Assembly: GCA_016703105.1 (NCBI GenBank)
Contig: JADJCS010000004.1
Span: forward strand, 347,618-411,617
Length of the DNA stretch: 64,000 nt
Direction: 5' to 3'
From: Flavobacteriales bacterium
Lineage (GTDB): Bacteria > Bacteroidota > Bacteroidia > Flavobacteriales_F > PHOS-HE28
Below, in pieces: positions 8,463 to 16,310 of this stretch. The position numbers were made by a program, and so were the translations under genes. The notes beneath the pieces are model-generated. The model saw only the letters and a program-made list of their open reading frames with translations. It was not told the origin of the DNA and searched no databases. Within the stretch, counting starts at the first letter, position 1; every line of letters begins with the position of its first letter.

Positions 8463-9493
8463 GCCAACCCGCCTCGGTCCTGTTGATCTACACCGGCGGC
8501 ACCATCGGCATGCTCGCCGATCCGCGCAGCGGCACATTACGGCCGATGGATCTTTCGCATTTGGAGGATCAGGTGCCGGAGTTGGAGCGCGTCAACGTCA
8601 GGTTGGAGAGCGTAGCGTTCGAGAAGCCGATCGACAGCAGCGATATGCGGCCGACGGATTGGCTGCGGATCGCGCGGATCATCGGGGACCGGTACGCGGA
8701 GTTCGACGGTTTCGTGGTGTTGCACGGTAGCGACACCATGGCTTACACGGCCAGCGCGCTCAGCTTCCTGCTCGAAGGCCTTGGCAAGCCGGTGATCCTT
8801 ACGGGCTCGCAGCTACCCATCGGCACCATCCGCACGGATGCGAAGGAGAACCTGATCACCGCGATCGAGATCGCCGCAGCACGCGATACACAAGGCGCGC
8901 CGATGGTGCCCGAAGTGGCGGTCTACTTCGAGTACAGCCTCTACCGCGGAAATCGTACCGTGAAGGTGCACGCCGAGCGGTTCGAGGCCTTCCGATCCCC
9001 GAACTATCCCAAACGGGCAGAGGCGGGCGTGCATTTGCGCTACGCGCAGGGCGCGATCCTTCCACTGCGCCCTGGGCCCCTGCACGTACACGAAAAGATG
9101 GACGATCGCGTCGGCGTGATCCGTCTCTTCCCTGGTATCCGGCCCGACTGGATGCGCCATGCCCTCGCCATGCCTGACCTGAAAGCCGTGGTACTTACCA
9201 CCTTCGGCAGTGGCAATGGTCCTACGGATCCGGACTTCATCGCGGCCTTGCGCGAAGCGCGTGATCGCGGCATCGTGCTGGTGAACGCCACGCAATGCAT
9301 CGGCGGCCGCGTGGAACAAGGCCGTTACACCACCAGCCAGGCCTTCCAGCAACTCGGTGTGCTGAGCGCTGGTGACATGACCGTGGAAGCAGCCGTGACC
9401 AAGCTCATGTTCCTGCTAGGGCAGGGGTTGGGTGGCGAAGAACTGAACGCCAGGTTCGGCGAGGCGCTTTGTGGGGAGCTAAGCCCGGTCTGA
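8459..9493 (+). CDS. ansA: Type I L-asparaginase
   Basis: This 344-residue cytoplasmic asparaginase hydrolyses asparagine to aspartate and ammonia. The first catalytic threonine lies in LIYTGGTIGML (about 9–19). The second catalytic set is VLHGSDTMAYTASALSF (about 89–105), and ILTGSQLPIG follows. No signal peptide is present, consistent with the type I cytoplasmic form. ATG 8459 overlaps the tatD stop codon. Confidence 0.94.
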   Translation: MSQPASVLLIYTGGTIGMLADPRSGTLRPMDLSHLEDQVPELERVNVRLESVAFEKPIDSSDMRPTDWLRIARIIGDRYAEFDGFVVLHGSDTMAYTASALSFLLEGLGKPVILTGSQLPIGTIRTDAKENLITAIEIAAARDTQGAPMVPEVAVYFEYSLYRGNRTVKVHAERFEAFRSPNYPKRAEAGVHLRYAQGAILPLRPGPLHVHEKMDDRVGVIRLFPGIRPDWMRHALAMPDLKAVVLTTFGSGNGPTDPDFIAALREARDRGIVLVNATQCIGGRVEQGRYTTSQAFQQLGVLSAGDMTVEAAVTKLMFLLGQGLGGEELNARFGEALCGELSPV

Positions 9494-9650
9494 CGAAGGA
9501 ACCCCTCTTGCGCGGGCCGATCGGTGAAGGGATTGCCCGAAGCGGGCCATCCCGATGGGGGAGGCTTCAAACCGAAGGCCGCATCGCTGCGCTCTGCACT
9601 TTCTTGCTCAACTCAACCGCTCGGAGCAAGCTCCGGCGCCTTCGCTGAAC

Positions 9651-9672
9651 AAGAAAGCCGCCTTTCGGCGGC
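9651..9672 (-). terminator. Intrinsic terminator after tRNA-Ser
   Basis: A perfect 6-base-pair stem GCCGCC/GGCGGC (9657–9662 with 9667–9672) has a 4-base loop. On the minus strand it is followed by TTTCTT. It lies 8 bases past the CCA end of the tRNA. The stretch 9494–9650 between it and ansA holds nothing I can name. Confidence 0.7.
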
Positions 9673-9680
9673 CTTCGCAT

Positions 9681-9770
9681 TGGCGGAGAGAGAGGGATTC
9701 GAACCCCCGTTACCCTTTCGAGTAAACGCACTTTCCAGGCGCGCGCCTTCAACCACTCGGCCATCTCTCC
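9681..9770 (-). tRNA. tRNA-Ser (anticodon GGA)
   Basis: The minus strand reads as a class II tRNA. The acceptor stem GGAGAGA pairs with TCTCTCC. The D-loop region GCCGAGTGGTTGAAGGC is present, and the anticodon loop CTGGAAA contains GGA. A long variable arm follows, then the T-loop GGTTCGAATCC. The discriminator is G and CCA is encoded at 9683–9681. The 90 bases include the CCA. It decodes UCC/UCU serine codons. Confidence 0.96.
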
Positions 9771-9781
9771 AGATGGGGGCG

Positions 9782-9789
9782 CGAAAATA
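9782..9789 (-). promoter_or_regulatory. Putative -7 box for tRNA-Ser
   Basis: On the minus strand TATTTTCG (one mismatch to TAnnTTTG) ends 11 bases before the mature 5' end of the tRNA. It lies back to back with the dusB box at 9821. Confidence 0.4.
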
Positions 9790-9820
9790 GCATACCCCGG
9801 CTTGGACGGGGCCATCCCTC

Positions 9821-9828
9821 TACCTTTG
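9821..9828 (+). promoter_or_regulatory. Putative -7 box for dusB
   Basis: TACCTTTG matches TAnnTTTG exactly and ends 10 bases before the ATG at 9839. A TTGG at 9802–9805 lies about 16 bases upstream, a little closer than the usual 19. The 5' leader would be only a few bases. Confidence 0.55.
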
Positions 9829-9838
9829 CGGCCCTTCC

Positions 9839-10828
9839 ATGCCCCGCATCGGCCCCATAGACCTCGGCGAATTCCCGCTGCTCCTGGCCCCCATGGAGGA
9901 TGTGAGCGATCCGCCGTTCCGGGCGCTGTGCAAGCAGCATGGGGCCGATCTGATGTTCACCGAGTTCATCAGCAGCGAGGGGCTCATTCGCCAGGCGGCC
10001 AAGGGGATGAAGAAGCTGGACATCTTCGAGCAGGAACGGCCCATCGGCATTCAGCTCTTCGGGGGCAGCGAGGATGCCATGGAGGAAGCCGCGCGGATCG
10101 CGGAGGCGGTACGGCCCGACCTGATCGACATCAACTACGGCTGCCCGGTGAACAAGGTGGTGAACAAGGGCGCCGGTGCCTGCTTGTTGCAGGATGTGGA
10201 CAAGATGGTGCGCCTTACCGACAAGGTGGTGAAGGCCGTGAAGGTGCCCGTGACGGTGAAGACGCGGCTGGGCTGGAACGATCAGACCAAGAACATCATG
10301 GAGGTGGCCGAGCGCTTGCAGGATGTCGGCATCCAGGCGCTCAGCATCCACGGACGCACGCGGGCACAGTTGTACAAGGGCCCTGCGGATTGGACGCTGA
10401 TCGGCGAGGTGAAGAACAACCCGCGCATCCAGATCCCCATCTTCGGCAACGGCGATATCGATAGCCCTGAGAAGGCGGTGGAATACCGCGAGCGCTACGG
10501 CGTGGATGGCGTGATGATCGGCCGCGCGAGCATCGGGCATCCGTTCATTTTCCGGGAGATCAAGCATTACATGGCCACGGGCCAGCACCTGGCTCCGCCG
10601 ACCATCGCCGAGCGTGTGGAAGCGGCACGCACACATCTTCGCAGCTCCATCGCCTGGAAGGGGTTGTACGAAGGCGTGGTGGAAATGCGCCGTCACTACG
10701 GTAACTACCTGAAAGGCCTGCCGAACGTGAAGGAGATGCGCCTGCGCTTGTGTACTGAACGGGAACCGGCCGTGCTCGAAGCGCTGCTCGACGAAGTGAT
10801 CGGCATCTACGCGGCGGAGGCCGCGTGA
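9839..10828 (+). CDS. dusB: tRNA-dihydrouridine synthase
   Basis: This is a 329-residue FMN-dependent TIM-barrel enzyme that reduces specific uridines in tRNA D-loops. Visible motifs are LAPMEDVSDPPFR (about 15–27), IGIQLFGG, the catalytic-cysteine region DINYGCPVNKVV (about 97–108), VKTRLGW, IHGRTR (about 166–171), and the FMN-phosphate region FGNGDI with GVMIGRASIG. The position next to a tRNA gene is suggestive but may be chance. Its 3' end overlaps the 3' end of the convergent permease gene by 22 bases (10807–10828). Confidence 0.95.
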   Translation: MPRIGPIDLGEFPLLLAPMEDVSDPPFRALCKQHGADLMFTEFISSEGLIRQAAKGMKKLDIFEQERPIGIQLFGGSEDAMEEAARIAEAVRPDLIDINYGCPVNKVVNKGAGACLLQDVDKMVRLTDKVVKAVKVPVTVKTRLGWNDQTKNIMEVAERLQDVGIQALSIHGRTRAQLYKGPADWTLIGEVKNNPRIQIPIFGNGDIDSPEKAVEYRERYGVDGVMIGRASIGHPFIFREIKHYMATGQHLAPPTIAERVEAARTHLRSSIAWKGLYEGVVEMRRHYGNYLKGLPNVKEMRLRLCTEREPAVLEALLDEVIGIYAAEAA

Positions 10829-12054
10829 AGAAAGCGACGGCTCAGTGCTCGTAAGGGCACCGCCGTGGCCACAACGCCGATCACCAGCACGGCGGCGAGC
10901 ACGAGCACGATATCGCCCACGAGCACCTTCACCGGGTACGATTCGACCACTGAACCGCTGAGCGCGAGCAGTCCGAAGCGCTGTTGCAGCCAGCAGAGCC
11001 CAAGACCCAGTGCCAGTCCGATCAGCGCACCGACGCCGACGATCAATACGCCTTCGTAGAGGAAAATGCGGCGCACCAAACGCGCCGGAGCGCCCAAGGC
11101 CATCAGCGTGCGCATGTCCGCCTTCTTCTCGATCATCATCATGGTGAGCGAGGCGATGATGTTGAAGCCACCGATCAGCCCGATGAAGCTGAGCACCACG
11201 AACGTGAACCATTTTTCGCTGGCGTTCGTGCTGTACATCAGCGCGTTCTTCTGGTAGCGCGTGCGCACGGTCCATTGCGGTCCGATGCGTTCGCGGACCG
11301 CGTCAGCGGCGGCGTCCAGATCGGCGTTCGGTGGTAGTTGCACCTCGAGCGCTGTGGCTTCGTGTTCGTAGTGCAACAGCTTTTCCGCCACCGAGAGGGG
11401 CATCAGCATGTAGCGCATGTCGAACTCCATGTTGATGCTGAAGGCGCCGCTTACGGCCACCTCGGCCTGTTCGAAGGCGCCGCGCTGGTAGGTGCTCAGT
11501 TTCCGGCCGCGCACGGGTGCGCTGATCCGCAAGGGCGTCAGCACGCCATCATCGAGGGGCACGCCCAGATCCACTTTCAATCCGAGGCCGAGCAAGGCGG
11601 TGGGGCCCTGCACGCCCTCCATCACCGGTTCGCCGGTGTACATGTGGTCCGGCATGCGGCTCATGGCGAGATATTGCGGCTCCACCGCTTTCAACGTAGC
11701 GACCGCCTGTTGCCCGCTGCATTGCAGCAGCACGTTCTCCTCGATCACCCAACTGGCGTTCTCCGCACCGGCTGCGGTTTTCACCGCATCCACGTCCAGG
11801 CTGTCGCGAAGTATGGTCTTGCCTTGGGCCGGTGTGATGGTGAGGTCTTGGTCGAACGGACTGTAGATCGAGTCGACCAACTCTCCGATACCGTTCAAGG
11901 TGCTCAGCACCACCACCATCGCGCCGGTGACCACCGCCACCACGACGATGCTGATCAGCGTGATCAGGTTGATCGCGTTGGCCTGCCCCGAACGATCGAC
12001 GCTGCGGCGCTTCGCCAGGAGATAGCGGCGGGCGAATAGAAAGGGGAGGTCCAC
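10807..12054 (-). CDS. FtsX/LolC-LolE-like ABC transporter permease
   Basis: This 415-residue inner-membrane permease resembles the LolC/E family that releases lipoproteins to LolA. The layout is MDLPFLFARRYLLAKRR at the N-terminus, a first membrane helix (about 27–52, ending VVLSTLNGIGE) and a large periplasmic MacB-like domain (about 55–265). Three C-terminal helices follow (about 270–400), with KKADMRTLMALGAP between them. The ATPase partner is not next to it. In other Bacteroidota a permease of this kind often follows rbfA; here a methyltransferase and a foreign-looking insert separate them. A relic of a second copy of its first 18 codons lies at 12586–12638. Confidence 0.87.
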   Translation of the reverse strand: MDLPFLFARRYLLAKRRSVDRSGQANAINLITLISIVVVAVVTGAMVVVLSTLNGIGELVDSIYSPFDQDLTITPAQGKTILRDSLDVDAVKTAAGAENASWVIEENVLLQCSGQQAVATLKAVEPQYLAMSRMPDHMYTGEPVMEGVQGPTALLGLGLKVDLGVPLDDGVLTPLRISAPVRGRKLSTYQRGAFEQAEVAVSGAFSINMEFDMRYMLMPLSVAEKLLHYEHEATALEVQLPPNADLDAAADAVRERIGPQWTVRTRYQKNALMYSTNASEKWFTFVVLSFIGLIGGFNIIASLTMMMIEKKADMRTLMALGAPARLVRRIFLYEGVLIVGVGALIGLALGLGLCWLQQRFGLLALSGSVVESYPVKVLVGDIVLVLAAVLVIGVVATAVPLRALSRRFLHAASAA

Positions 12055-12079
12055 GGCGTGAAGATCGGGGTGCGCTGCC

Positions 12080-12087
12080 TAAGTTTG
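12080..12087 (+). promoter_or_regulatory. Putative -7 box before the inserted gene
   Basis: TAAGTTTG matches TAnnTTTG exactly and ends 14 bases before the ATG at 12102. Confidence 0.4.
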
Positions 12088-12101
12088 ATGGCGCAAGCAG
12101 C

Positions 12102-12552
12102 ATGGAACGCTCGATTAGTATTACCAATGGATTCCTCAAACCCTTCCAAGATCGAATTGAGATCATTGCGGGAGATCCATCGGATCGACTGACACGGTGG
12201 GCTGAGGAGAATGCGATTCCTCTTAGCCACGGAACAACAGCGTCTTTTTTGTACAGCGATCGCCTGGAACTCCCTGCCTCACTACGAAGTGTACTTCGGC
12301 GGTGAAGAATCGGAGGATGAAATAAGGGCCTTGCTGAGTGTTTCTGACTTGCTGAATTGTGGTCGGCTTGTAGTCCTCACTTCAGGCGAGCCTGTGATGC
12401 TCACCAAGACGGAAGTGTTCGTTGAGAACTGGTATTCCTTTTGGGCCGCATCGGGCTATATGCAATTGATCGTCCTTTCAGAGGATGGCAGATACTTCAT
12501 GGAATTCGAGGATATCTCGTTCGTGCTCTATAGCAACTTTAAGATCCGCTGA
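12102..12552 (+). pseudogene. Frameshifted small gene of foreign composition, unknown function
   Basis: Two overlapping frames look like one protein of about 150 residues. The first (from ATG 12102, MERSISITNGFLKPFQDRIE) runs with sensible text to about SDRLELP. The second frame continues with HYEVYFGGEESEDEIRALLS and ends SFVLYSNFKIR at 12552. The switch falls near 12275–12285, where CCTGCCTC could be a 4-base duplication. Base composition is lower in GC than the neighbours: 55%, 45% and 43% in the 60-base lines at 12181, 12301 and 12481, against 58% at 13081. I do not recognise the family. An alternative is a real separate small gene of 113 residues from 12211. Confidence 0.5.
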
Positions 12553-12585
12553 AATCTCACCCCGATGTCCCATCGGTCGTGCCTT

Positions 12586-12638
12586 GCTGCAGCACTTGGC
12601 GAGCAGATAGCGCCCGGCGAAGAGGAAGGGAGATCCAT
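12586..12638 (-). pseudogene. Relic of the 5' end of a second LolC/E-like permease gene
   Basis: Read on the minus strand, ATG 12638 and the next 52 bases align with the first 54 bases of the permease gene at 12054–12001, with about 42 matches and one missing base. If the missing base is restored in codon 4, it encodes MDLPFLFAGRYLLAKCCS, against MDLPFLFARRYLLAKRRS in the intact gene. Most differences are at third codon positions, so the copy diverged as a working gene before it was truncated and frameshifted. Confidence 0.6.
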
Positions 12639-12657
12639 CGATCGTTCGCTGGCAGTA

Positions 12658-13464
12658 TCACTTCCAAGCCTTCACGATCAGTCCCGTTCCGGTGCGATGG
12701 GTCATGGACACATCGAGCCAGTTGAGCACATAGGCGAAAGGGTAGGTAACGAGGTAGTAGAGCGGCAGGATGATGAAGAAGAGCTTGCTGGTGTTCAGCA
12801 TTAGCAGGGGCCACTTCATGCTGAGCTTCCAGCTGATCTTCCCCGGCGCACCATAGCTGTACCGCGCATCCACTTTGCTGAATCCGTTGCGCAGGCATTT
12901 CGCGCGGAGGTCGTCGATGTTGTAGCCGTCGCGCACGTGTTCCTCAATGAAGGAGCCCTCGCTTTCGTCATGCACGTCGCTGCCGCCCTGGTCGCTCGGG
13001 GTGCTGATGATCAGCATACCGCCCGGTTTCAGCGAAGTGCTGTAGCAGCGCAAGGCCGCTTCATCCTCCAGGATATGCTCCATTACATCCACGCACACCA
13101 CCAGGTCGAACGCACCGGGCTTGGTGAACTTGGTGACGTCGCCCACTTCGAACTTCACCTGTGGCCGACCAATGGCTTGGAAGAACGCATTGCAATCCGC
13201 GACCTGCTCCTCCTTCACATCGATGGCCGTCACCTGCCATTGCTTCGCGAAGCCACTGAGCCAATAGCTGTATTGGCCATACCCGGCGCCGGCGTCGTAG
13301 ATGTGGACCGCGTTGCCGACCGAGCGTCGCCACACCCGTAATTCCTTGTGGATATGCCAGGCGCGCAACAACAACAGGTCGAGCAGGCCATAGAACAGTT
13401 TCCGCAGCAGCGGGGAACGGTTGAAGACGTTGCCGAGCTGGCGCTTGACCGGATCGTACTGCAT
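12658..13464 (-). CDS. Class I SAM-dependent methyltransferase
   Basis: The 268-residue protein carries the SAM-binding motif I IYDAGAGYGQYSYWLS (about 55–70), an acidic residue after strand 2 (VTAIDVKEEQV), motif II/III FDLVVCVDVMEHI (about 120–132), and a post-motif LKPGGMLIISTPS. The C-terminus has a hydrophobic stretch (about 220–250, LLMLNTSKLFFIILPLYYLV), suggesting attachment to the membrane. It follows rbfA by 9 bases on the same strand. The substrate is unknown; a lipid, a sugar or a quinone is possible. Confidence 0.86.
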   Translation of the reverse strand: MQYDPVKRQLGNVFNRSPLLRKLFYGLLDLLLLRAWHIHKELRVWRRSVGNAVHIYDAGAGYGQYSYWLSGFAKQWQVTAIDVKEEQVADCNAFFQAIGRPQVKFEVGDVTKFTKPGAFDLVVCVDVMEHILEDEAALRCYSTSLKPGGMLIISTPSDQGGSDVHDESEGSFIEEHVRDGYNIDDLRAKCLRNGFSKVDARYSYGAPGKISWKLSMKWPLLMLNTSKLFFIILPLYYLVTYPFAYVLNWLDVSMTHRTGTGLIVKAWK

Positions 13465-13473
13465 CGCCGATGA

Positions 13474-13812
13474 TCAGTGCTTCAGGAGCTTCTCGATCTC
13501 CTCCTGGCGGTCGAGCGAATCGTCCACGTAGAACATGAGCTCGGGCACCACACGCAGTTGTTTACCCACTCGTCGGCCCAAGAGCAGTCGCAAGTGCGAC
13601 GCGTCGTCTCGGATGCGGAGGATCACAGCGTTCTTGTCCTTCACCGGGAAAAGGCTCAAATAGGTCTTCGCCAGGCCCAGATCGGGGCTTACGCGCACAC
13701 CGGTCACGGTGATCATGCCGCCGGGCAGTAGGCGGTGCCCTTCCTGTTGGAACACCCAGGCCATTTCCTGTTGCAGCAGGCTGTTCACCTTGTTCTGTCG
13801 CAAACTGTCCAT
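13474..13812 (-). CDS. rbfA: 30S ribosome-binding factor A
   Basis: RbfA assists late 30S maturation by binding the 16S 5' helix. The 112-residue product begins MDSLRQNKVNSLLQQEMAWV and contains the family text ITVTGVRVSPDLGLAKTYLS and LLLGRRVGKQLRVVPELMFYVDDS. The frame is open upstream to 13923, but ATG 13812 fits the family and follows a -7 box at 13820–13827 by 7 bases. It is the first gene of a unit with the methyltransferase and diverges from the ABC exporter. Confidence 0.94.
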   Translation of the reverse strand: MDSLRQNKVNSLLQQEMAWVFQQEGHRLLPGGMITVTGVRVSPDLGLAKTYLSLFPVKDKNAVILRIRDDASHLRLLLGRRVGKQLRVVPELMFYVDDSLDRQEEIEKLLKH

Positions 13813-13819
13813 CGTGGCG

Positions 13820-13827
13820 CGAAGGTA
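13820..13827 (-). promoter_or_regulatory. rbfA: Putative -7 box for rbfA
   Basis: On the minus strand TACCTTCG (one mismatch to TAnnTTTG) ends 7 bases before the ATG at 13812, giving a nearly leaderless transcript. Confidence 0.45.
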
Positions 13828-13867
13828 GGAGGTGGGGTGGGCCGGCCCGCCGTCCTGGCCGCACCGG

Positions 13868-13875
13868 TAACTTCG
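13868..13875 (+). promoter_or_regulatory. Putative -7 box for the ABC exporter
   Basis: TAACTTCG (one mismatch to TAnnTTTG) ends 14 bases before ATG 13890. It forms a compact divergent promoter region with the rbfA box. Confidence 0.4.
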
Positions 13876-13889
13876 CGCGCCCACCGGCC

Positions 13890-15719
13890 ATGCGCAACTT
13901 CTTCCGGGTCCTCCGCTTCGCACGCCCGTATCGCGGCTATGCGGTGTTGAACGTGGCGTTCAACTTGGTGAGCACGGTGTTCCATCTGGCCTCGCTGCTG
14001 GTGTTCATACCCTTCCTGAACCTCTTGTTCGGGCAGGCACCACCGCCTTCGGCGCGTCCGGTGGTCGGCTGGAGCGCGGAAGGACTCAGCCGGATGCCGG
14101 ACTATTTCAACTGGCTCATGGGCGGTTATATCGCTGATCATGGACAGGTTGGCGGGCTCATCTTCATCTGCGTCGTTGTGGCGCTGTGCTTCCTGCTGAA
14201 GAACCTGTTCCGATACTTCGCGCTCTGGGCCATCGGCATACTACGCAACCGCGCCGTGCGCGATCTGCGCAATACGCTGTACGACAAGGTCCTGGAGCTG
14301 CCTTTGCAGTACTACAGCGGGGAGCGTAAGGGCCACATCATCGCGCGCCTCACCAATGATGTGCAGGAGGTGGAGTTCAGCATCATGAACTACATCGAGA
14401 TGGTGTTCCGCGAGCCGATCACCATTCTGCTCTCGCTGGCGATCATGATCGGCATTTCGCCCACCCTCACGCTGATCGCATTGCTGCTGTTGCCTGTCAG
14501 TGGGCTCATCATCGGCCGCATCGGCAAAAGCTTGAAGAAGGAAGGCCTGCGCGCGCAGCGCAAGAGCGCCGACCTGCTGAGCACGGTGGAAGAGACCCTC
14601 ACGGGTATGCGGGTGATCAAGGCCTTCAACGCGGACGATGCGATGCGGCGCCGTTTCCAACGGGAGAACGACATGCTGAACCGGCTGAACGTGTTCACTC
14701 TGCGCCGTCGCGATCTCGCTTCGCCGCTCAGTGAGTTCATGGGCGCGTTGGTGATGGTGACGCTGGTCTACTTCGGGGGCAGCCTTGTGATCGGCAAGGA
14801 AGCCTCGCTCACGGGTGGCGAGTTCATCGGCTATATCATTCTCTTCAGCCAGCTGCTCGCGCCTGCGAAGAGCTTCACCACGGGTTATTACTGGATCCGC
14901 AAGGGCGGCGCCAGTGCCGAGCGCATCTTCGAATTGCTCGCCGTGGAGAACCGCGTGAAAGAGCGGTCGGACGCGAAGCCCATTGATGGGTTCAAGGACC
15001 GCATCGAGTTCCGCGATGTCTCCTTCGCCTACGACGAGCAGCCGGTGTTGAACGGGATCACTTTGGTCGTGCCGAAGGGAAGGAGCGTGGCGTTGGTCGG
15101 TACGAGCGGCGGCGGCAAGACCACGCTAGCTGGTCTTCTTCCACGCTTCTTCGACGTCACACAGGGCCAGGTCCTCATCGATGGCCATGACGTGCGTGAG
15201 CTGCGGATCAAGGATCTGCGCGCGCTGATGGGCATCGTGACGCAGGACAGCATCCTGTTCAACGACACGGTGGCGAACAACATCGCTTTCGGGAAACCGG
15301 GCGTTGCCGAAGCGGATATCCGCCAGGCGGCCACCGTAGCCAACGCCCACGGCTTCATCAGCCAGTTGGAGAACGGCTACCAGACCGGCATCGGTGATGG
15401 CGGCAACCGGTTGAGCGGTGGTCAGAAGCAGCGCGTGGCCATCGCCCGCGCGGTGCTGAAGAACCCGCCGATCCTCATTCTCGACGAGGCCACCAGCGCG
15501 CTGGACACCGAGAGCGAACGGCTTGTCCAGGACGCGCTCTTCCGCATGATGGAAGGCCGCACCAGCTTGGTGATCGCCCACCGCCTCAGCACCATCCAGC
15601 ACTGCGACGAGATCTGTGTGCTACAGGCAGGGCGGATCGTGGAGCGCGGCACCCACGCCGAGCTCACCACCCTGGGCGGGGTCTACAAACGGCTGTGCGA
15701 TATGCAGACGTTCGGGTAA
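13890..15719 (+). CDS. MsbA-like ABC exporter (fused membrane and ATPase domains)
   Basis: This is a 609-residue half-transporter that would act as a homodimer in the inner membrane. The six-helix exporter domain covers about 1–340. The ATPase domain follows with Walker A GTSGGGKTT (about 404–412), a Q-loop near IVTQDSILF, signature LSGGQKQRVAIARA (about 509–522), Walker B ILILDEATSALD (about 527–538) and H-loop IAHRLS. The family exports lipids such as lipid A core, peptides or drugs; the substrate here is not resolved. ATG 13890 follows a -7 box. Confidence 0.92.
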   Translation: MRNFFRVLRFARPYRGYAVLNVAFNLVSTVFHLASLLVFIPFLNLLFGQAPPPSARPVVGWSAEGLSRMPDYFNWLMGGYIADHGQVGGLIFICVVVALCFLLKNLFRYFALWAIGILRNRAVRDLRNTLYDKVLELPLQYYSGERKGHIIARLTNDVQEVEFSIMNYIEMVFREPITILLSLAIMIGISPTLTLIALLLLPVSGLIIGRIGKSLKKEGLRAQRKSADLLSTVEETLTGMRVIKAFNADDAMRRRFQRENDMLNRLNVFTLRRRDLASPLSEFMGALVMVTLVYFGGSLVIGKEASLTGGEFIGYIILFSQLLAPAKSFTTGYYWIRKGGASAERIFELLAVENRVKERSDAKPIDGFKDRIEFRDVSFAYDEQPVLNGITLVVPKGRSVALVGTSGGGKTTLAGLLPRFFDVTQGQVLIDGHDVRELRIKDLRALMGIVTQDSILFNDTVANNIAFGKPGVAEADIRQAATVANAHGFISQLENGYQTGIGDGGNRLSGGQKQRVAIARAVLKNPPILILDEATSALDTESERLVQDALFRMMEGRTSLVIAHRLSTIQHCDEICVLQAGRIVERGTHAELTTLGGVYKRLCDMQTFG

Positions 15720-15734
15720 GGGTGGGCGTGGCAC

Positions 15735-15764
15735 TTGGCCGATCGCTCATATTGGCTACATTTG
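15735..15764 (+). promoter_or_regulatory. Bacteroidota-type promoter of rimP–nusA–infB
   Basis: TTG at 15735–15737 is followed after exactly 19 bases by TACATTTG at 15757–15764, a full TTG-N19-TAnnTTTG match. This is one of the two strongest promoters in the window. Transcription should start near 15770, leaving a leader of about 70 bases before rimP. Confidence 0.75.
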
Positions 15765-15811
15765 CCGCCGCAAGGCGGTGAAAGAGGAAGAGGGGACCGC
15801 CCCTCTTTTTT
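15765..15811 (+). promoter_or_regulatory. Structured leader with a terminator-like hairpin before rimP (possible attenuator)
   Basis: The leader holds two hairpins. The first is CCGCC-GCAA-GGCGG (15765–15778), capped by a GNRA-type tetraloop. The second is a 7-base-pair stem AGAGGGG/CCCCTCT (15789–15795 with 15800–15806) followed directly by a run of six T (15806–15811). The second has the form of an intrinsic terminator, but lies after the promoter and 28 bases before the rimP ATG. It could instead terminate leftover transcription from the exporter gene that ends at 15719. Confidence 0.6.
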
Positions 15812-15838
15812 GTTCTCCACCGGGCAGCAGGGACGGGA

Positions 15839-16303
15839 ATGATCACCGAGCAACAGATGCGGGCCATTGTTCAACATCAACTGGAGGGCACACGCCACTT
15901 CCTAGTGGATGTGGAGGTGCGCCCCGGCGATAAGGTGGTGGTGGAGGTCGACGACCCACAGGCCATCACCTTGGAGCAATTGGTGCAACTGAACCGCGCC
16001 ATCCGCGCCGAATTGGACGCACAGGGCCTGGACTGCGAGCTACAAGTGAGCAGCCCCGGCATGGGCCGTCCCTTCAAGGTCCCTCCGCAGTATGCCAAGC
16101 ACATCGGCCGGTTGGTGGTGGTGAAGTTGGTCGATGGCCGGACCCTCGAAGGGCGCATGGAGGTGGTGGACCAGGCCGGGTTGCATCTCCGGGAGGTGAT
16201 CCCGAGCAAAGTCAAAGGCCGTCCGGACAAGATGGACCAAGAGGTAACGGTGTTGCCGTGGGCCTCGATCCATACCACACAAGCAAGCTTAAAGTTCAAA
16301 TGA
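15839..16303 (+). CDS. rimP: Ribosome maturation factor
   Basis: RimP aids early 30S assembly. The 154-residue protein shows the family pattern: an N-terminal alpha/beta domain with HFLVDVEVRPGDKVVVEVDD and the LDCELQVSSPGMGRPFKVP motif (about 61–79), then an SH3-like C-terminal domain (about 85–154). It is the first gene of the conserved rimP–nusA–infB order and lies 7 bases before nusA. Expression may be controlled by the leader hairpin upstream. Confidence 0.95.
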   Translation: MITEQQMRAIVQHQLEGTRHFLVDVEVRPGDKVVVEVDDPQAITLEQLVQLNRAIRAELDAQGLDCELQVSSPGMGRPFKVPPQYAKHIGRLVVVKLVDGRTLEGRMEVVDQAGLHLREVIPSKVKGRPDKMDQEVTVLPWASIHTTQASLKFK

Positions 16304-16310
16304 TCGTGCC

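Noticed and set aside
9494..9650. Possible small gene between ansA and tRNA-Ser
   Set aside because: The open frame there continues across the terminator and tRNA and has no recognisable start context or conserved text.
9749..11275. 508-residue open frame on the minus strand
   Set aside because: It covers the tRNA-Ser gene, is antisense to dusB and lies in another frame of the permease gene; all three are well supported.
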